Shown piece by piece: positions 1-13,000 of a DNA stretch of 64,000 nucleotides. The notes below the pieces were generated by a model that was not told the origin of the DNA, did no database searches, and worked only from the letters and a program-made list of their open reading frames with translations. The stretch is from Magallana angulata. Taxonomy: Eukaryota; Mollusca; Bivalvia; Ostreida; Ostreidae. Position numbers and translations under genes: made by a program. The DNA lies in NCBI RefSeq assembly GCF_025612915.1, contig NC_069118.1, forward strand, positions 17,560,539 to 17,624,538, written 5' to 3'. The first letter of the stretch is position 1, and every line of letters starts with the position of its first letter.

Positions 1-600
1 TAAAATGAAAGGTATCCCGAACCACTATTGAAATAAATTATTTCAATAGTGGTTGAAATGAATCGCATCCTTAACCACTATTGAAATATATAATATATCT
101 CAATAGTGTTCGTAGTGAAGTAACCCCCAACCCCTATTGAAATAATTTATATTAATAGTGATATTTATAATAATATTCATCAATAAAAAATTATTCAATA
201 TACAGGGGGTTTGAATAGAAGTTCTAGCAATTTACAAGATGTTCACAATTGTGCAAATAATATACAATACCATAGGACATGATATGTTTGTAGAAAGAGA
301 AATGTAAAGGAAAAAATGTAAATTTTCAAAGAAAAATTAATGAAGAAATTCATTCTTAGCTACGATTGAAAAAAATATTTTAATTGTAGTTGTACTTCAA
401 CAGTGTCTGTAAATTGATTTTCAAAATGGAATACATCCCGGAATACTATTTAAATATTTTATTTTAGTAGTGGTTGTATTTCAATAGTGGTTGTAAAGTG
501 ATTCTTCAGATGAAATACATTCCCAACCACTATTGAAATAATTTATTTCAATAGTGGTTTTATTTCAATAGTGGTTACAACATTGGGTTTCAACTTTCAA
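1..600. repeat. Cluster of short palindromic (hairpin) repeats
   Basis: At least four imperfect copies of a palindrome built on AACCACTATTGAAAT and its complement ATTTCAATAGTGGTT occur at about 20-54, 73-108, 127-163 and 525-559, with half-sites between. The first is a perfect inverted repeat with 17-bp arms around one base. The spacers are also related (forms like GAATACATCCC and GTGATTC). This is a hairpin-forming interspersed or satellite-like repeat cut by the left edge of the window. No protein is encoded. Confidence 0.7.
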
Positions 601-3600
601 AATTCGCTGTGCGATTACAACCCAATCGGGATCCAAATTATAGAGAAATCGTAGTTATCTCATCAAATCACATTTTATCTTGAGGTTAACAATTGTGCAA
701 GTAAGGACGTTGTTTACTCAGGGTTTGAGTTCTCAAATCAGGATTGTTAAAAAGTTCAATTTCATGAGAACAATTTGTTTTAAATACAAAAAGTATTTGT
801 GAAATAAATCATTATTGACATAACAATCTATACTTTTGCTAAATTATGGAATTAAGCTCTGACAAAGTTTGACGTTTAGCAAAACAGAGGAAATGCGGAC
901 TTAATTTTTCAGATTTTGTTTTCCACTTAAATATTTTTGGTAGTACTGTAATATTTAAAGTTCAGATTTTATTTGTTAGTCAACATAATTTTGCATATTT
1001 TTTGTTGGTTTTATCTTGCTTTTTCGTTTAGATAATCGTATGGCACACACTACAAAAATATTGAAAAATGTCTAAAAATTATAAAATACACCATATCTCA
1101 AAATTTTGATTATTGACCTCATATAAATTTTATGCCAGCAGAGAAAGGTCAATATACTTCTTTTAATACTATAAATGTTTTAGCATTATCATCATTCAGT
1201 TTTTTGTTATATTGAATCAAAAATGGGTAGTAATTTGAAAAGTGATCGAGGAAATTCGGACGAGAATATCTATAAAAATTGTGAATGAAAACTTTATGCT
1301 TTGTATCTATTTAATGTCATTACCATTTATAAACTGTATTTCATTTGTTAAAGAGTTAAGAAATTTGTATTATTTTCACAATTAAGAAAATCTCAATCAT
1401 AGTGTAAAATTTTTATGGATTTTTCTTAAATTTTCAAAAAATGTTAATTGGCTATTAACTCAAAAAGTAAGTCATTGACCTACTTTTTTGAAAGTGAAGA
1501 ATAACACTACCATGTAAGGTGTATAACACACAATAGTTGGTTTTTCATTATCATCAGTGGAATTTTTTTTTTCATTCTGAGTAAACGTCATCCTTAAGCG
1601 TAAATTTTTTTGTTGACTTTAATTATCTTTAATCAATACAATTAATTTTCAAAAGTAAGAATTCTTTGTAGTCGTATCAGATTGTGTTTTATCGTTTTTA
1701 AGCGCAGCAAATTGCATTAAAATGTACATCTCTTATCATGTTGATATGAATTTGTGTCGTAACGTACATGAACGAAGAAACAGGTGGGCGAGCGTACCAA
1801 ATAATACAGAACGATCAGTTTCAATTGTAAAATAACACGTAACCTCATTAATGCAGTTGGTCGGAAAATGTGCTTATGCATATACCAAGTGAGCAAAAAT
1901 TTAAACATTGACCAGAAATCGACGCTGGGTGTTTTTGCCACTGCACAAATCAATTATGTCATTATCTTCTGTGAAACAAACTTGAATCTTAGTCTTCATT
2001 GAAAGCATTTGTTGGTTAAAACTTGTCGATTTATGTAATTTATCAATTGATTAAAAGTTGAATTGTAGTTGTTAATTTATTATAAGTGTTTTGCAGTGTA
2101 AAAATTACTATGGGTGTTTGACGTACACTCAATTGTTAATTTAAACCTAGTAAGTAATAGGAATGAAAGACTTCATCGACTTTATAGAAAAAAATAGGTA
2201 CATCATTTTTTTTAAAGATTGAGCCCTGCATTTTTATAATCGTCAAAATTTAAAAAGTGCATGTGAAAAAAATTTGCTGTTTCATACCATGCAAGAAACC
2301 TATCTTATTGCACAGACAAGCGTATCTCTAAGCATACTAAACGTACAGTTTAAAACAGCGCCAATAGTTTGGGTGAAAATTCTTATTCTTAAAAAATCCG
2401 TAACGTTCAACAAACGAACTTTATTATTTAAAACCGCCCCGACAGTGTAGCTAGAGACCTTCGCACAAAATACGAGCCATATAGTTTATCAACGAACCAT
2501 AGTGTTTTCAACCTTACCAATTAGTGTCGTAAGAGTGCGCTGAAAAGTAGTGATGACCCGCCAAAAACGACTTAATATACGTTTCAAATCCTGCAAAAAA
2601 TAGGACCCTTTACGCAGTACTATATTACAATACATTACTTTATTTTACAAAAATATAACTGAAGATAAATCGATATCTTAATGCATCAAATTCGTACTCC
2701 GACTATTTACACAATAATAATAATTTGGTTCAAAATTGATTCTTCTAGCATTTTATTTTAAAATAATAACAAATATCTAACTGAATCAAAGGCTACAGCA
2801 GCATAAATAATTTAAGTATAACAATTTAATTTATTAATTTAGGCATATAAATAAACAATTTAAGTTCAATTAAATACCTAATACCTAATTCAAAGCATGT
2901 GCATTATAAACTTTAAAATAGTATCGGAAATACTGATTTGCAATTAATCAACTGCTGTGGAATCATTAGGTTTCGTTGTGGCTCCGTTTTCGTGGAATTC
3001 GTGGGCACCTCTTATCCACCAATTAACATCCTTCACGAAATAATAAATTAAGGCAATAAAGTCATATTTCCTTCTGTAAGTATACGAGAATACACGAAAT
3101 TGCGTCCCTACGAACCTGTAAAATTGAAACAATCAACGAAAATTGGCCACCACAAATTTTAATGATTTCACAGTATCCCTGCATCATCGATATTTTTATG
3201 AATTGTTACACTCTAAACAAAAAGCATGGAACTTCTTTATTAGTCCCAGAAGACGGAAATGTTCGGTGACCTTACGTTCGAAATTAAGAGGATTGCTAAA
3301 TAATTTTCGCTTTTGTTTTCCAGACAAAAAATGTCATGTTGATATTATGATGTTGTGACCGTTATAGAAAAGTCCAAGTAGGTTTCGTTTTTACACAGTA
3401 AGAGAAGCAAAGAAAGGATGATTTTATTTTCATTCCAAGAGAAAAAATTGCCCCAGGCGCATAAAATTACTTAAATGCGAGGCATGTGCTCTCTTAATAT
3501 AAAACAACAGATAACACTTTAAGTCATTTCACTGACTCTCATTTTAAGTATAGCATTTAATTTTATTACGGTTCTGCTGATTTGAATCAGTCAAATAAAA

Positions 3601-5119
3601 ATTTGCAAATACCACCACGTGGATCGTTTTTAACTATGAAATTAGTCAATCTTCAGTCTAAAAAGATTCATTCTTAATCTAGATAAGTTAGTGTGTAACA
3701 TTGATAATCTAAAAATTACACAACGAATTGAATAAATTTTATCCATTTGAAATAGATACTGGACAAATGTTGATTTAATATGATACTGCGCTCACGAGAA
3801 GTGCTATACATTGTGTAATGTTACGTTTTGTTTAACTTTTGTTAGAATTTGATAACTGTCATGAAGGGTTTTGCAATTTTTTAAGGTAATAAGCCGGCTT
3901 TCAATATGTGTCATTATGGAAAAAAAAACTAATTAAAAGATTCGGCTCAGACGGCTGCATGTTTTGATTAGATTAAGACGAACTTAATCTCCTGCTTGCT
4001 TCAATTTTTCAATTTAGACATCCTTCTTCTTCCCCGTTTGTTAAAAGTTTTTTTTTACCCCTACAACGGCTTAATCCAAGAATAATCAAGTTAATTGTTG
4101 ATTTAAAATGTTTAATTTCGCGAGCTGGAAATGTCTGTTGACAGGTCGTACATAAAATTTCTATTTTACGCTTTGTAACTTTAACTATATATTTTAATAG
4201 ATATTAAACAGAATCACTTTAAAATGAAAAGGGTTTGTCCTTTTGAACATGCTTATTAAATGTACGAAATTTGATAAACATGCATGCAAGGTTTTTTTAA
4301 GCCTGCTTAAAAGGCTGAAATGGACACTCATACAAACACACACGCATAGCATCGATGCTATATCCCCTACCCAACAAGTTATTCCTTGTTTAATAACATT
4401 TTAAATTACAGTGGGATGATGTCTTCGACTAAAAACTTGAATCATCTCTTTTTACCGACTCTCTACAATCAATTTATTGTTTTCTGCTTCACAACTATCA
4501 TTCTTTTGACAAAACCGCCAGCGTTTGATGAATATCTATCTGATTTTAATTAAAATTTTGATTCAAATGACCAGGAAATTTCTTTATGGACCAAGCCTGT
4601 GAATACTTTATTTCTACTCCAGGAACTGGAGCTTGGAACCTCATACTTTAAGGCAGATTTATTGTCTGTGTGGTGAATGTAAGATGAACTAAATCCCAAT
4701 TCAGTAGAACCTTCCTCAACTTAATAATAATCACATATATTGCCAATATTCTCCATAATTGAAGAATAAACAACAATATATTGCGATAAGTAAGTCATCA
4801 TGATGACCGCCGGTTTTTTTTCACCTTTACTAATGTCTGCGTTCTATATTCAGTTCCGGTCTTTATAATGTAGCCAGAGAAAAATGATTAAATCATAGAT
4901 TTTTAATAGGAGCTAATATTTATTTATATATGAGGACAAATGGCCCTGACCTTTCTAAAGTGATAACATCGTCTGCTAAAACATGGCTTAAAATGATAGG
5001 AAATGTCAAAAGCAAGGAAACAGTTGGTGATATCTTTACGTCTAGATGAATTCAGTCAATATAAAATTGATGACATTATTAGAGTAAGTCAATCATTAGT
5101 AAGTTCTTCGTAAATTTAA
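601..5119. other. AT-rich stretch without a recognised gene
   Basis: All open frames are short, with no domain I recognise and no clear exon with paired splice sites. A short ACACAC-like patch lies near 4335. Small exons of a flanking gene cannot be excluded by eye. Confidence 0.4.
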
Positions 5120-5129
5120 TTGAAGTGGA

Positions 5130-5640
5130 GACATTGAAAATATACCCCGAAGCGGACAGCTTCGAAAAACAGATGAGAGTGGAAAACATTTTACGTTGTG
5201 TTTAAACGGCCAGACGACAACTATTGAAGAAATAACGAATAAAGCAAACACTGTATATTACCTTCACCTGTTTCCAGGCACCTGTTAGAAGAAGATTACG
5301 TTGATCTGGTTATACATAGAGGAAAAATCATAAAAAAATAACAATTCGGAAAGAAGTCGTCGGATAATTTGGTGTACATCAAAACTAGTTTGGACTTTGC
5401 ATAGACACTGGAAAAAGTAATTCTAGTAACGATAAACAAGTTGTGGGTGACCAAAATAAACGAGTTTATGTTTGGATAAGAGCTGATGAAGTCTGGTGTT
5501 CGAGGTATCTGGTGCTACGAGGTAACTGTAGGTTATCTACCATGTTTTGGGTTGTTTTTCCCATGATGAACATTCACAGCAGTATCCAGTGCAACAAATG
5601 GTGTGTCAGATCATTGTACGGTATTTGACTGCCTTCCTAC
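5130..5640 (+). mobile_element. Decayed Tc1-like DNA transposon (transposase remnant)
   Basis: Reading the plus strand across several frames gives pieces typical of a Tc1/mariner transposase. First comes a helix-turn-helix linker like SGQLRKTDESGKHF (about 5155-5205). Next is a VRRRLR-like segment (about 5280-5310). Last is a catalytic-core piece with GDQNKRVYVWIRADEVW and LRGNCRLSTMFW (about 5445-5555), which aligns to the family's RVYVWRK...DE...W region. Stops and frameshifts separate the pieces, and nothing of the core is recognised beyond about 5630. No terminal inverted repeats were found. It is inactive. Family assignment rests on remembered transposase motifs, not a search. Confidence 0.65.
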
Positions 5641-6061
5641 CGCCCCATATCATATATATCAGTACATTTTGTGGTTGATTACGGCGTATGCTAAAAGTAA
5701 ACGTATAGTTTTAGTATTGATCGACTCTACGAACTAAAATTGCATTTCAAATCAATTTAATTGTCAATGATCAGTTTATTAGTTGGTATTTTGCACAAAT
5801 GCAAGAGAAAGACAATGAGTAGACATCGAATTATATTTAACATACTTACTATCATGACTGAATTTTAATCATTTATTTCGCGTAAATATTGTAAAATTTG
5901 TGACTGATTGAATCATTATTTTCCGTCCCAGGTTTCTGATTTCACCACTATTAGCGTATAATGTAAATAATCATTGATATCATTATGTCAAAACTTCCTT
6001 TTACCATGCACTAAAATGAAAAGAAGTCTAGACTGTCTGCTTTGAAACACACTTCCACCAC
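5641..6061. other. Non-coding stretch
   Basis: AT-rich sequence between the Tc1-like remnant and the start of the array-related flank. I see no gene or repeat structure in it. Confidence 0.4.
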
Positions 6062-7389
6062 GCCATGTTTCAATACACAATTAATAACGCTTTTATAAAA
6101 GAATCTTGGAGATTTTGATTTTTAAATAGCTTTCTTTTTATAATTGTGAATCTAAGTAGGTATTATTTGGTAGCTGCAGAAAACTGTAACGACCTTTATC
6201 CAAAGACTCTAACTAATGTTCGGTTAAGATAAACAAAATATATTCCTGAAAATAAAACCATGAAAAAGACAATGACTGTGGTGGAAATTGGATGGATGTC
6301 AGCTGATTTAGATTTCAAGGAAGTCTGGATGACCAAACTTGCTTAAAATGTATAAATGTGTTAATATCAATTGTGATTTTGTGAAAAGGATTGATACATG
6401 TCTTTAGGAGAGGAATCTGTAAATAATGAATTATGATATATTTTCAGTTTTACAATTCTCTACTCTTTGTTTTCTTGAAGATGGAGATGAAACGAAGAAG
6501 AATTTTCCAGCATGAAAAAGCAACACCTGCACCGAATGACTGCACATTTTTGTGTGACGAAGCGTTCCATAATAATTGTATATTAAGCGTAAAAAATTGA
6601 ACGCTTTGAGCTTATTGAAAATAACTAGTATCCTTTGTGTAACAAAGGGCAACGATTTGTAAACATGTATAAAATTAATGCAATAAATTACAATATAATA
6701 AACATGTGTATAATACTGTAGATATCGTATGAAATAACATTGTTTATTGATGACATAACTTAAAAGGGGTAGCCTAACAATATTTTTTTACAAATAAGTC
6801 TGGTAATTAGCTATTATGTGTAGGATTTAATTCTATTCTCATTTTAATACCTAACGTCAATGTTGCTAATTATGAGTTACCGGAAACTACAATAAATTCA
6901 ATAGTTTTAAATACCAATTTAAAACGTATTTTGTACGTATACATTCCTTTAATTTTCCATTTAAAATCTGAATTATGAATGTTCACAATAAATAATTTAA
7001 AAAATATATATATCATAATTAGCATTTGTTATTTGTTTTTTAATATTAACAGCAACAATGATATAATAAAAGAATGAAGATTTGGTTTTTTTATGTAAAA
7101 AGATAGAAGCTACACATATCTTGTGTGCCTACATATTTGACATGAAACAGGTGTTATACATGTCATCAAATATATACATCAAATGACACTTTTACATGCA
7201 TTAAAAAATAATACGTCTAATGTTAATTGGTACAGAAATTAAAACATGGATCACTTCAAAACTCTTAAAAGAAAGTAGCATCATCTTTTTTAATATACTA
7301 CAGTAAGTACTAATACACGTTTAGAGTAAAAATAACTTAAATCAAATATGACTAAAGAACATAAAACACATTGAAGTCATTTCAATAAA
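6062..7389. repeat. Diverged 3' flank block of copy A
   Basis: From about 6062 this stretch is clearly homologous to 24100-25458 and 35793-36994, the downstream flanks of copies C and E. Shared landmarks include ATGTTTCAATACACAATTAA at the start, ATGAAAAAGACAATGACTGT, and the stretch around AGTTACCGGAAACTACAAT. It is more diverged than the other two are from each other, marking this as the oldest version. Here the left boundary continues into unrelated DNA, whereas in the other two it is joined to an NHL gene fragment. No gene is recognised in it. Confidence 0.75.
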
Positions 7390-9061
7390 TTAAGGTAAGA
7401 CAGCATACCAACTTTTAACACATGGTCGTTCACTACAGATATTTGATGACCTTAACATCTCCAGTTTTGTACTCGGCAACGAATAAGTTGTCAAGTGTGT
7501 CAACAGACAAGCCACATTAATAAAACGCAAGAACTGACCATCCTGATTCAGAATATGGATACCGATATTGCCAAAATCTGCTACCAATATCTGACTGGCT
7601 GTTTGTTGTGATGCCACGAGGAATAAACGGATTCTCCTTAGATGGATGACCGGTGTAGCGGAATCAGTGTTTCCCAGCCTGACTAACAACTACCACTGCA
7701 CCAGCTGCACGGTCAGCCACGCATATATCTAGGTTTCTGTTTTCTGCAATGTATTTTACTTTGAAAACTCCTTAGTTCAACGGTTTGCCGTTCTTATCAT
7801 ATTGAATTGTTTGTTTCAGAACTGAGCCTGAGTATCGAACAACTTTGCAATGGGTTTTGTCATCATTACACATCACAACCAGAAGATCATCAGTCGAAGT
7901 GACGCACAGATTGCCGAGTACCCATCCTAGAAGTTTGATTATTTTTTATATTCGTCCATTCACAACTTTATTTACATTCCCCATCCAGTCACAATACAAC
8001 ATAAATCCATCACTTGTGACTGCTATATCATTTGGATATTCTCCAGACTTTGTTTTGATTGAATTGATAGAGTTTCCATTTATGTTGAAGCATTTTATTT
8101 CAGGTATTTCAGCAGACGTCCATATTTCTTGTGTGCTGCGAAAGGAAACACTTGAAAGACTGTTATACCCAGTGTTAAACGCTTAGATGACTTCGGGAGC
8201 ATCAAGCAGTTCTCTATAAGGCCCCATTTGTTTTTTCAATTCATAACCATTTTCATCTGTAGTAGAGGTGAGAGGCTTAATGGACCCTATCATTTTATCA
8301 ACTTTCCCCCTATCCAATGGCTCGGAAAAAAATGTTGGCAATAAGACTTCAACTTTCGGAGGAAGTTTACCAAATTCGTTGTTTCGGGATTTGTATTCGA
8401 TGATTGCAGATACGACATTGGATTTCCGCTGTATGTCTTCCAGAGTGCGTATATTTTCTTTTACCAAGGATTCTATCTGTTCGATCTCTTTAAAATGTTT
8501 TTTCAAAATGTCCCGGTGATGAACTTTGATCTCATTTATTTCGTTCTTCATTTGTTTGATAGATCTATCAATTTCTCTATGCCATTCCTCTCCTTGTCTG
8601 GAAATCATTGAAGTAATTTTTTCATAATTTCCATCTAGACTGTCAATCTTGCTCTCCAATGTCTTCCTCATTTCTTCATATGTTGGAAAAATAACATTTT
8701 TAATTTCTTCCATATGTTTTTCAATGTTTGCTTTCTTCGAATTGTAGCTGTTTTCTAGATCTATAACATTATGATCTTTATGTTCTTTTGAAATATAGCA
8801 TTTGGCGCACATAAAGAAGTTACATGACTGGCATTGGAGTCTACATGTTTCTTTGGAATGTTTCTTACAACTTGAAAAAATCAGGGTAGATTTTCTCTGC
8901 TGAAAGGTGACTATTTTATGTTTGTCATATCCATCTGAGATGTGTTCTCCTATACAAGCTTTACAGAGGTTGACATGACAGAAGTCACAGTAGTTCTGTA
9001 CAATGTTATCATTACAAAGGAAACATTGAACGATGTCCTGGGCACTGTAACAGGGATCCAT
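7390..9061 (-). pseudogene. Copy A: B-box/coiled-coil/NHL gene, decayed in its 3' half
   Basis: The first 292 codons (8183-9061) are open. They encode B-box 1 (C13, C16, C25, C28, C33, C36, H40, H48), B-box 2 (C65, H68, C77, C80, C85, C88, H94, H97) and a long coiled coil. A TAA then falls just before the propeller linker, where intact copies read on into FNTGY. The propeller half (7390-8182) is still recognisable (for example [18 protein letters not shown]) but has further stops, a small frameshift and a deletion of about 20 bp. It is the most diverged copy, and its residues 200-290 resemble copy I (GKV..MIGS). A truncated B-box/coiled-coil protein could in principle still be made from the intact 5' half, since its 5' exon is preserved. 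Calling it a pseudogene is the simpler reading. Confidence 0.85.
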
Positions 9062-9250
9062 TTAATTAACAAAAATGTTCATTACAATCATTGTTTTTGC
9101 ATCAATAAAATGTTTGTTGACCTTTTCTTTAAAATTCTTTTATCTTAACTACCGTTTAGATGTTTCGAAAGAAAATAAATGAAAGACAGTGTTTACCTTT
9201 TTGAATGAAATGGCGGATCCTGTTCACCTGGTCTGTCGTGTCAGCTGATA
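9062..9250 (-). promoter_or_regulatory. 5' non-coding exon, leader intron and core promoter module of copy A
   Basis: Reading the minus strand, a donor AAAAAG|GTAAAC ends a first exon at 9197. That exon contains CCGCCATTTC (plus strand 9210-9219). A slightly degenerate GTCAGCTGA palindrome lies near 9239-9248. The intron runs to the AG beside the ATG at 9061. This is the same module as in the other copies but more diverged. Confidence 0.6.
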
Positions 9251-11400
9251 GCGGTAGGGGTTAATGTTCATTAACGCATTGATTGCAATAATTGTCACGT
9301 TTCCTCTGCCGAAATGATGGATATTACGTTCAAAAATAGATAAAGATATAGAGTAAAATAATTTTATTGTTTTATCTAAACGAGCATAAAAAGCTTTAAG
9401 ACATGTTGACGCATGAGAAAGAAACATATAATACTTGTACAAAGTCTACTCGTCCCGACTTTCGTTTTGTTTTAGTTATTATTTACCATTGACATTAAAT
9501 GCATATATAAATTTTTGTGTAATTCAAATACATAAGTTAATTTTAGACTATATTCATTCAAGAAATAATAATGTGTTAACATGTATGAGCTCAATGTTTT
9601 TAATTGTTTGAAGCCTATAGAAAGGTAGAATAGAGGTAAAATCAAGCGTTCTAACATAACATAATTCACCCTCAACCCCCTAAAATGTAAAATGTATTTG
9701 TGAAGAAACCCATGTATGATCTGATATAAACTACACTACATTTGATTTATATATGAAAACAAAAAAAGCACACGTGTTAATAAAGTATATGTCACATGGT
9801 TGACATTTGATGGCTTAATAAAAAATAAGGCCCATGGACCAGGAATCATGGTGTTAACAATGTAAAATTTATTATGTATGAGGTTGTTTGCAGAGTAAAT
9901 ATTACAACCTGTAGCATTGTAGTTCTTTGAATGAATTTTAAACATATTTCCAATACATTTTAATTTTGGACTTTGAAACCCTTTTAAGGCCAAGAGCTGG
10001 ATTAGTGGTCTTGGTTTTAACAATTAGTAAAATCTACACTCTCTGGGGCTGCTTGCATAATAATTTCACAAATATATATATTCTTATATATGTGTACTTT
10101 ATTCTCTATTTCGTAAGAAACTGACTGAGTCATAAACCAGGGCTAACCATTTTTTTTTACGATCGATCAATTCAATAATTCATAAAAGAAAGGTGTAACT
10201 TTAAACATTAAAATGATTTCTTTGACGATGAGCTAATAAGGTATCGGTCATTGTAAAATTAAAAACGACCCGCTGCCACCTGTGTGCCGATTGACCAATA
10301 TATCATACTTGCACATAACGTCTTTGTTTTCATAACCGATGTTTGGATATTATATATATCACTAATGTGTACCTATATATTGATCACAAACATGACGATT
10401 ATCAAAACATAATACATGCACAACAAGTTTTAGTAAAGATTGTCTTTCACAATACGAGCGCATAATGCTTTTGTACAGCTTGTCCTATATATAAGTAATG
10501 TGCCAAACGTCTGTGCAAAGATAATTTATGTATAACATGCATATAGAGACTGTGTACTAAATAATAACCATATTATTACATGTGCATGACGTTTGTGAAA
10601 CGATTAACCGATATCTTGCGTTTACATGCACTTGATGTTTGTGTACAGATTAACGGTTATCAATATGTACGTGATGTGTTTGACTATATATAGATTGCCT
10701 AATACATAACGTGATGTTTGTCTTTATGTGTGTCTTATTAAAGATTGTTAACAGATTTTCCTGGACATTTAAAATAATATATGTATATACCGTATATAAC
10801 TGATCATAACTATTGATATTATTGGAGTTTGTTTACATATTATTATATTGTGTATGTATAAATGACAGATATTTTAAATGTACATGAAATTAGTGTAATA
10901 ATATACATGTAAATGATAGTGCATTTCTAAAAAAGATTAATGCAAAGAATAGATTAAGAAAAATATTATTAATGTGCATTTTATTTTTCTACGCTATTCC
11001 TCTTTTACATTTCATTATTGAACTCTAGAATATAGTTTCATAAGTAATGTGATTTGCACTTTTTAATAATTAGTTGTGACTAGATCTACTGCAATTGCGT
11101 GTATTTGTGTAAATACCTTGCAATTCTAATCCTTTCCCAACATCTATTAGGCATTCTTACTTCATCTTGTGGTTATACAAAACATTAGCAGAAAGATCTT
11201 GTTTGATTTTGATTAAACGTTTTCTTTGTGTATAACCAACTCAAATTGGTACATTGGTTTAATTTAACTATTTGAGTGATAACTTAGTTAATGTAAATTA
11301 TTGATTCTTATTTGACATAGGGTACTGTTTTTTAAAGTTATTTTAGCTAAAATCTACACTAATTTTCTACCGTTTATACAAAAATGCACTAAAATGACTA
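9251..11400. other. Diverged upstream flank of copy A
   Basis: The part at about 9430-9660 is a diverged paralogue of 20220-20400 (shared CCGACTTTCGTTTTG-like and TCATTCAA blocks). The part at about 10960-11260 resembles 46080-46330 (shared CTTTCTACGCTA, CCCAACA and TATCAACAG-like blocks). No coding exon is recognised; the open frames here are short and AT-driven. Confidence 0.55.
10290..10760. repeat. Degenerate minisatellite-like iterations
   Basis: A loose motif of the form CATGACGTTTGTGTACAGATT recurs roughly every 50-70 bp (for example near 10316, 10450, 10585, 10630 and 10700). Related iterations are seen near 28070, 45830-45950 and 49320-49570 in other array flanks. Spacing and sequence are poorly conserved. 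Confidence 0.4.
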
Positions 11401-12725
11401 AATAAGCTTAATATATACATTGCTTTACTATGCCTTACATTATACATCTGTTGGGTCTTCTAAAATACTTAACTTCAATTATTAAAAACAAAGACCTTCG
11501 AAAAAGATTTTATTTAATTACACACAGTATACCAGAATCGTATATAAATTAAATAAATGTTCATTAAAAAGATTTATATATCAAAATTATTACCTAACTT
11601 CCTTGTAAAATGCATTTTACAAGTAATCCAAGAGATTGCTTGAGCAATCAACTAAAGAACATCAAAACAAAAAATGCTTGGAAATCATCATTTTCAAATT
11701 TCCCATTGGTATCCAAAAGGAAGACAGTTGAGAATGTAGCATAAGCTACAGATATACAAGGGTTCATCCAAAAGTAATGTCACACTATGCACCGTGCTTC
11801 TTACTGGCGCTGTGTTGTATAAAATGTTTCATAAAACTTTCCCTTATCAAAATTCTAGTTTGAATTAACATTTTGATTAAATTTCGTTGAACAGTCAACG
11901 AAATATTGGTGTTTTAGCATGACATATACGTGACATCGCTGCCTCATGAATTAAATCTTTTTATAAGGTTTGTATAGTCTTTATAGTCTTCAGATGTCTA
12001 CGCAAATGCCGTTTAGCTAAGGCTAGGCTCTTGCATAATGAACTATATTATAAAGCTACGTTCATGACTTCTTGAAGAGACCTCTATAAATTGATCGCAC
12101 ATAAAATAATCTAATATACTATTCCATCGATTACAAAAAGAGTAATTACATTATATAAAAATTATTTTTTAAAAAATGTAAAAGAATCCAATTTGTATGG
12201 TGTTATGAACTATGAAATTCTACCAGAACGCCAAAGATCTAAAGTTGGCGGCGCTAGCCTGCAGCGACTATCCATACCTCACGCTCTACAAAATATATTA
12301 TCTTCAGAAATAATTATTACAATACATTGAAATTTTCAGATTTGAATTGATATAGGTCGATATCCCAGAGCACGAATTTTTGTCACTTTACGCCGATTTT
12401 TCATTATTGCATCTGTAACATTACCTTTGGATTAAACCTCGTATCAATCATAACTCTAAACTAGTATGTTTTTATTCTGTTTTTGTACATAAATCTTATG
12501 GCAACATATTGTAGAATACCGGTATATCATAAGCAAAGCTTATTTTTAGGTTTTGCAAATTGGATATCTGAATTATATACTGTTTTATGAACAATAGTTA
12601 ATTGTTCTTACTGATTATCAACAGGATATGACAATATTATTCCAAGGCAATGACGTTTTAACAGCCAAGTGCCTTTAAGATTCATAGCACCGCCTTACAC
12701 ATTGAATTTACTTGCTAATGTCATG
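11400..12725. repeat. Diverged copy of the 3' flank of the RCC1-type gene, with an insertion
   Basis: Stretches 11500-11755 and 12465-12725 align in order with 59090-59360 and 59400-59650. Landmarks are CTTATGGCAACATTCTGTAG-like sequence, the GGTTTTGCAAA block and the ACAGGATATG block. Paralogues are also at 21430-21945, 33120-33605 and 44870-45540. About 700 bp (11760-12465) is extra here. It starts with TTCATCCAAAAGTAATGTCA, which resembles the outer end of some mariner-family elements, but no transposase is recognisable. Confidence 0.6.
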
Positions 12726-13000
12726 TACTAATGGAAGGAAGAGCGTTCAGAACACACTTGGGACAGGCCAGAGACAGAAGATCCCCTCTGTTATAGTTCT
12801 ATACCAGAACTTGGGCCCTACTGGGTACACTGGCATGTTCTTGTGTAAGTTGTTTGATTGAGAACTCGACCAACAATTTCTTCAGCAAGTTCCGTTCTAC
12901 GTAATAATGCCAACACGTGAACAAAAAACTGTTATTGGCCTGACCAACATCAAGCGCCTGCATGCTCTCCGTGGAGCTTTTTGGTCCTGCAAACAACTGT
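12726..13000 (-). pseudogene. Pseudo-copy of the terminal exon of the RCC1-type gene
   Basis: The minus strand encodes a stretch like ALDVGQANNSFLFTCWHYY followed by HASVPSRAQVLV. This matches the terminal exon at 59657-60221 (LDSSQTNNSVLFTCGHYY, HASVPSSAQVLV). The glycine of the TCGH zinc motif is tryptophan here. The ending corresponding to LACPKCVLN is out of frame. Homology begins near the EKLHGEQ codons of the parent (about 13000) and extends through the 3' flank, so it arose by genomic duplication and not by retroposition. It has no other exons. Confidence 0.75.

Noticed and set aside
1-600. Possible CRISPR-like array from regularly recurring palindromes
   Set aside because: Spacing is irregular, spacers are related to each other, and the window is clearly eukaryotic with spliced genes and SINEs.
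7845-8186. 113-codon plus-strand frame
   Set aside because: Antisense to the propeller part of pseudogene A; no recognisable domain.
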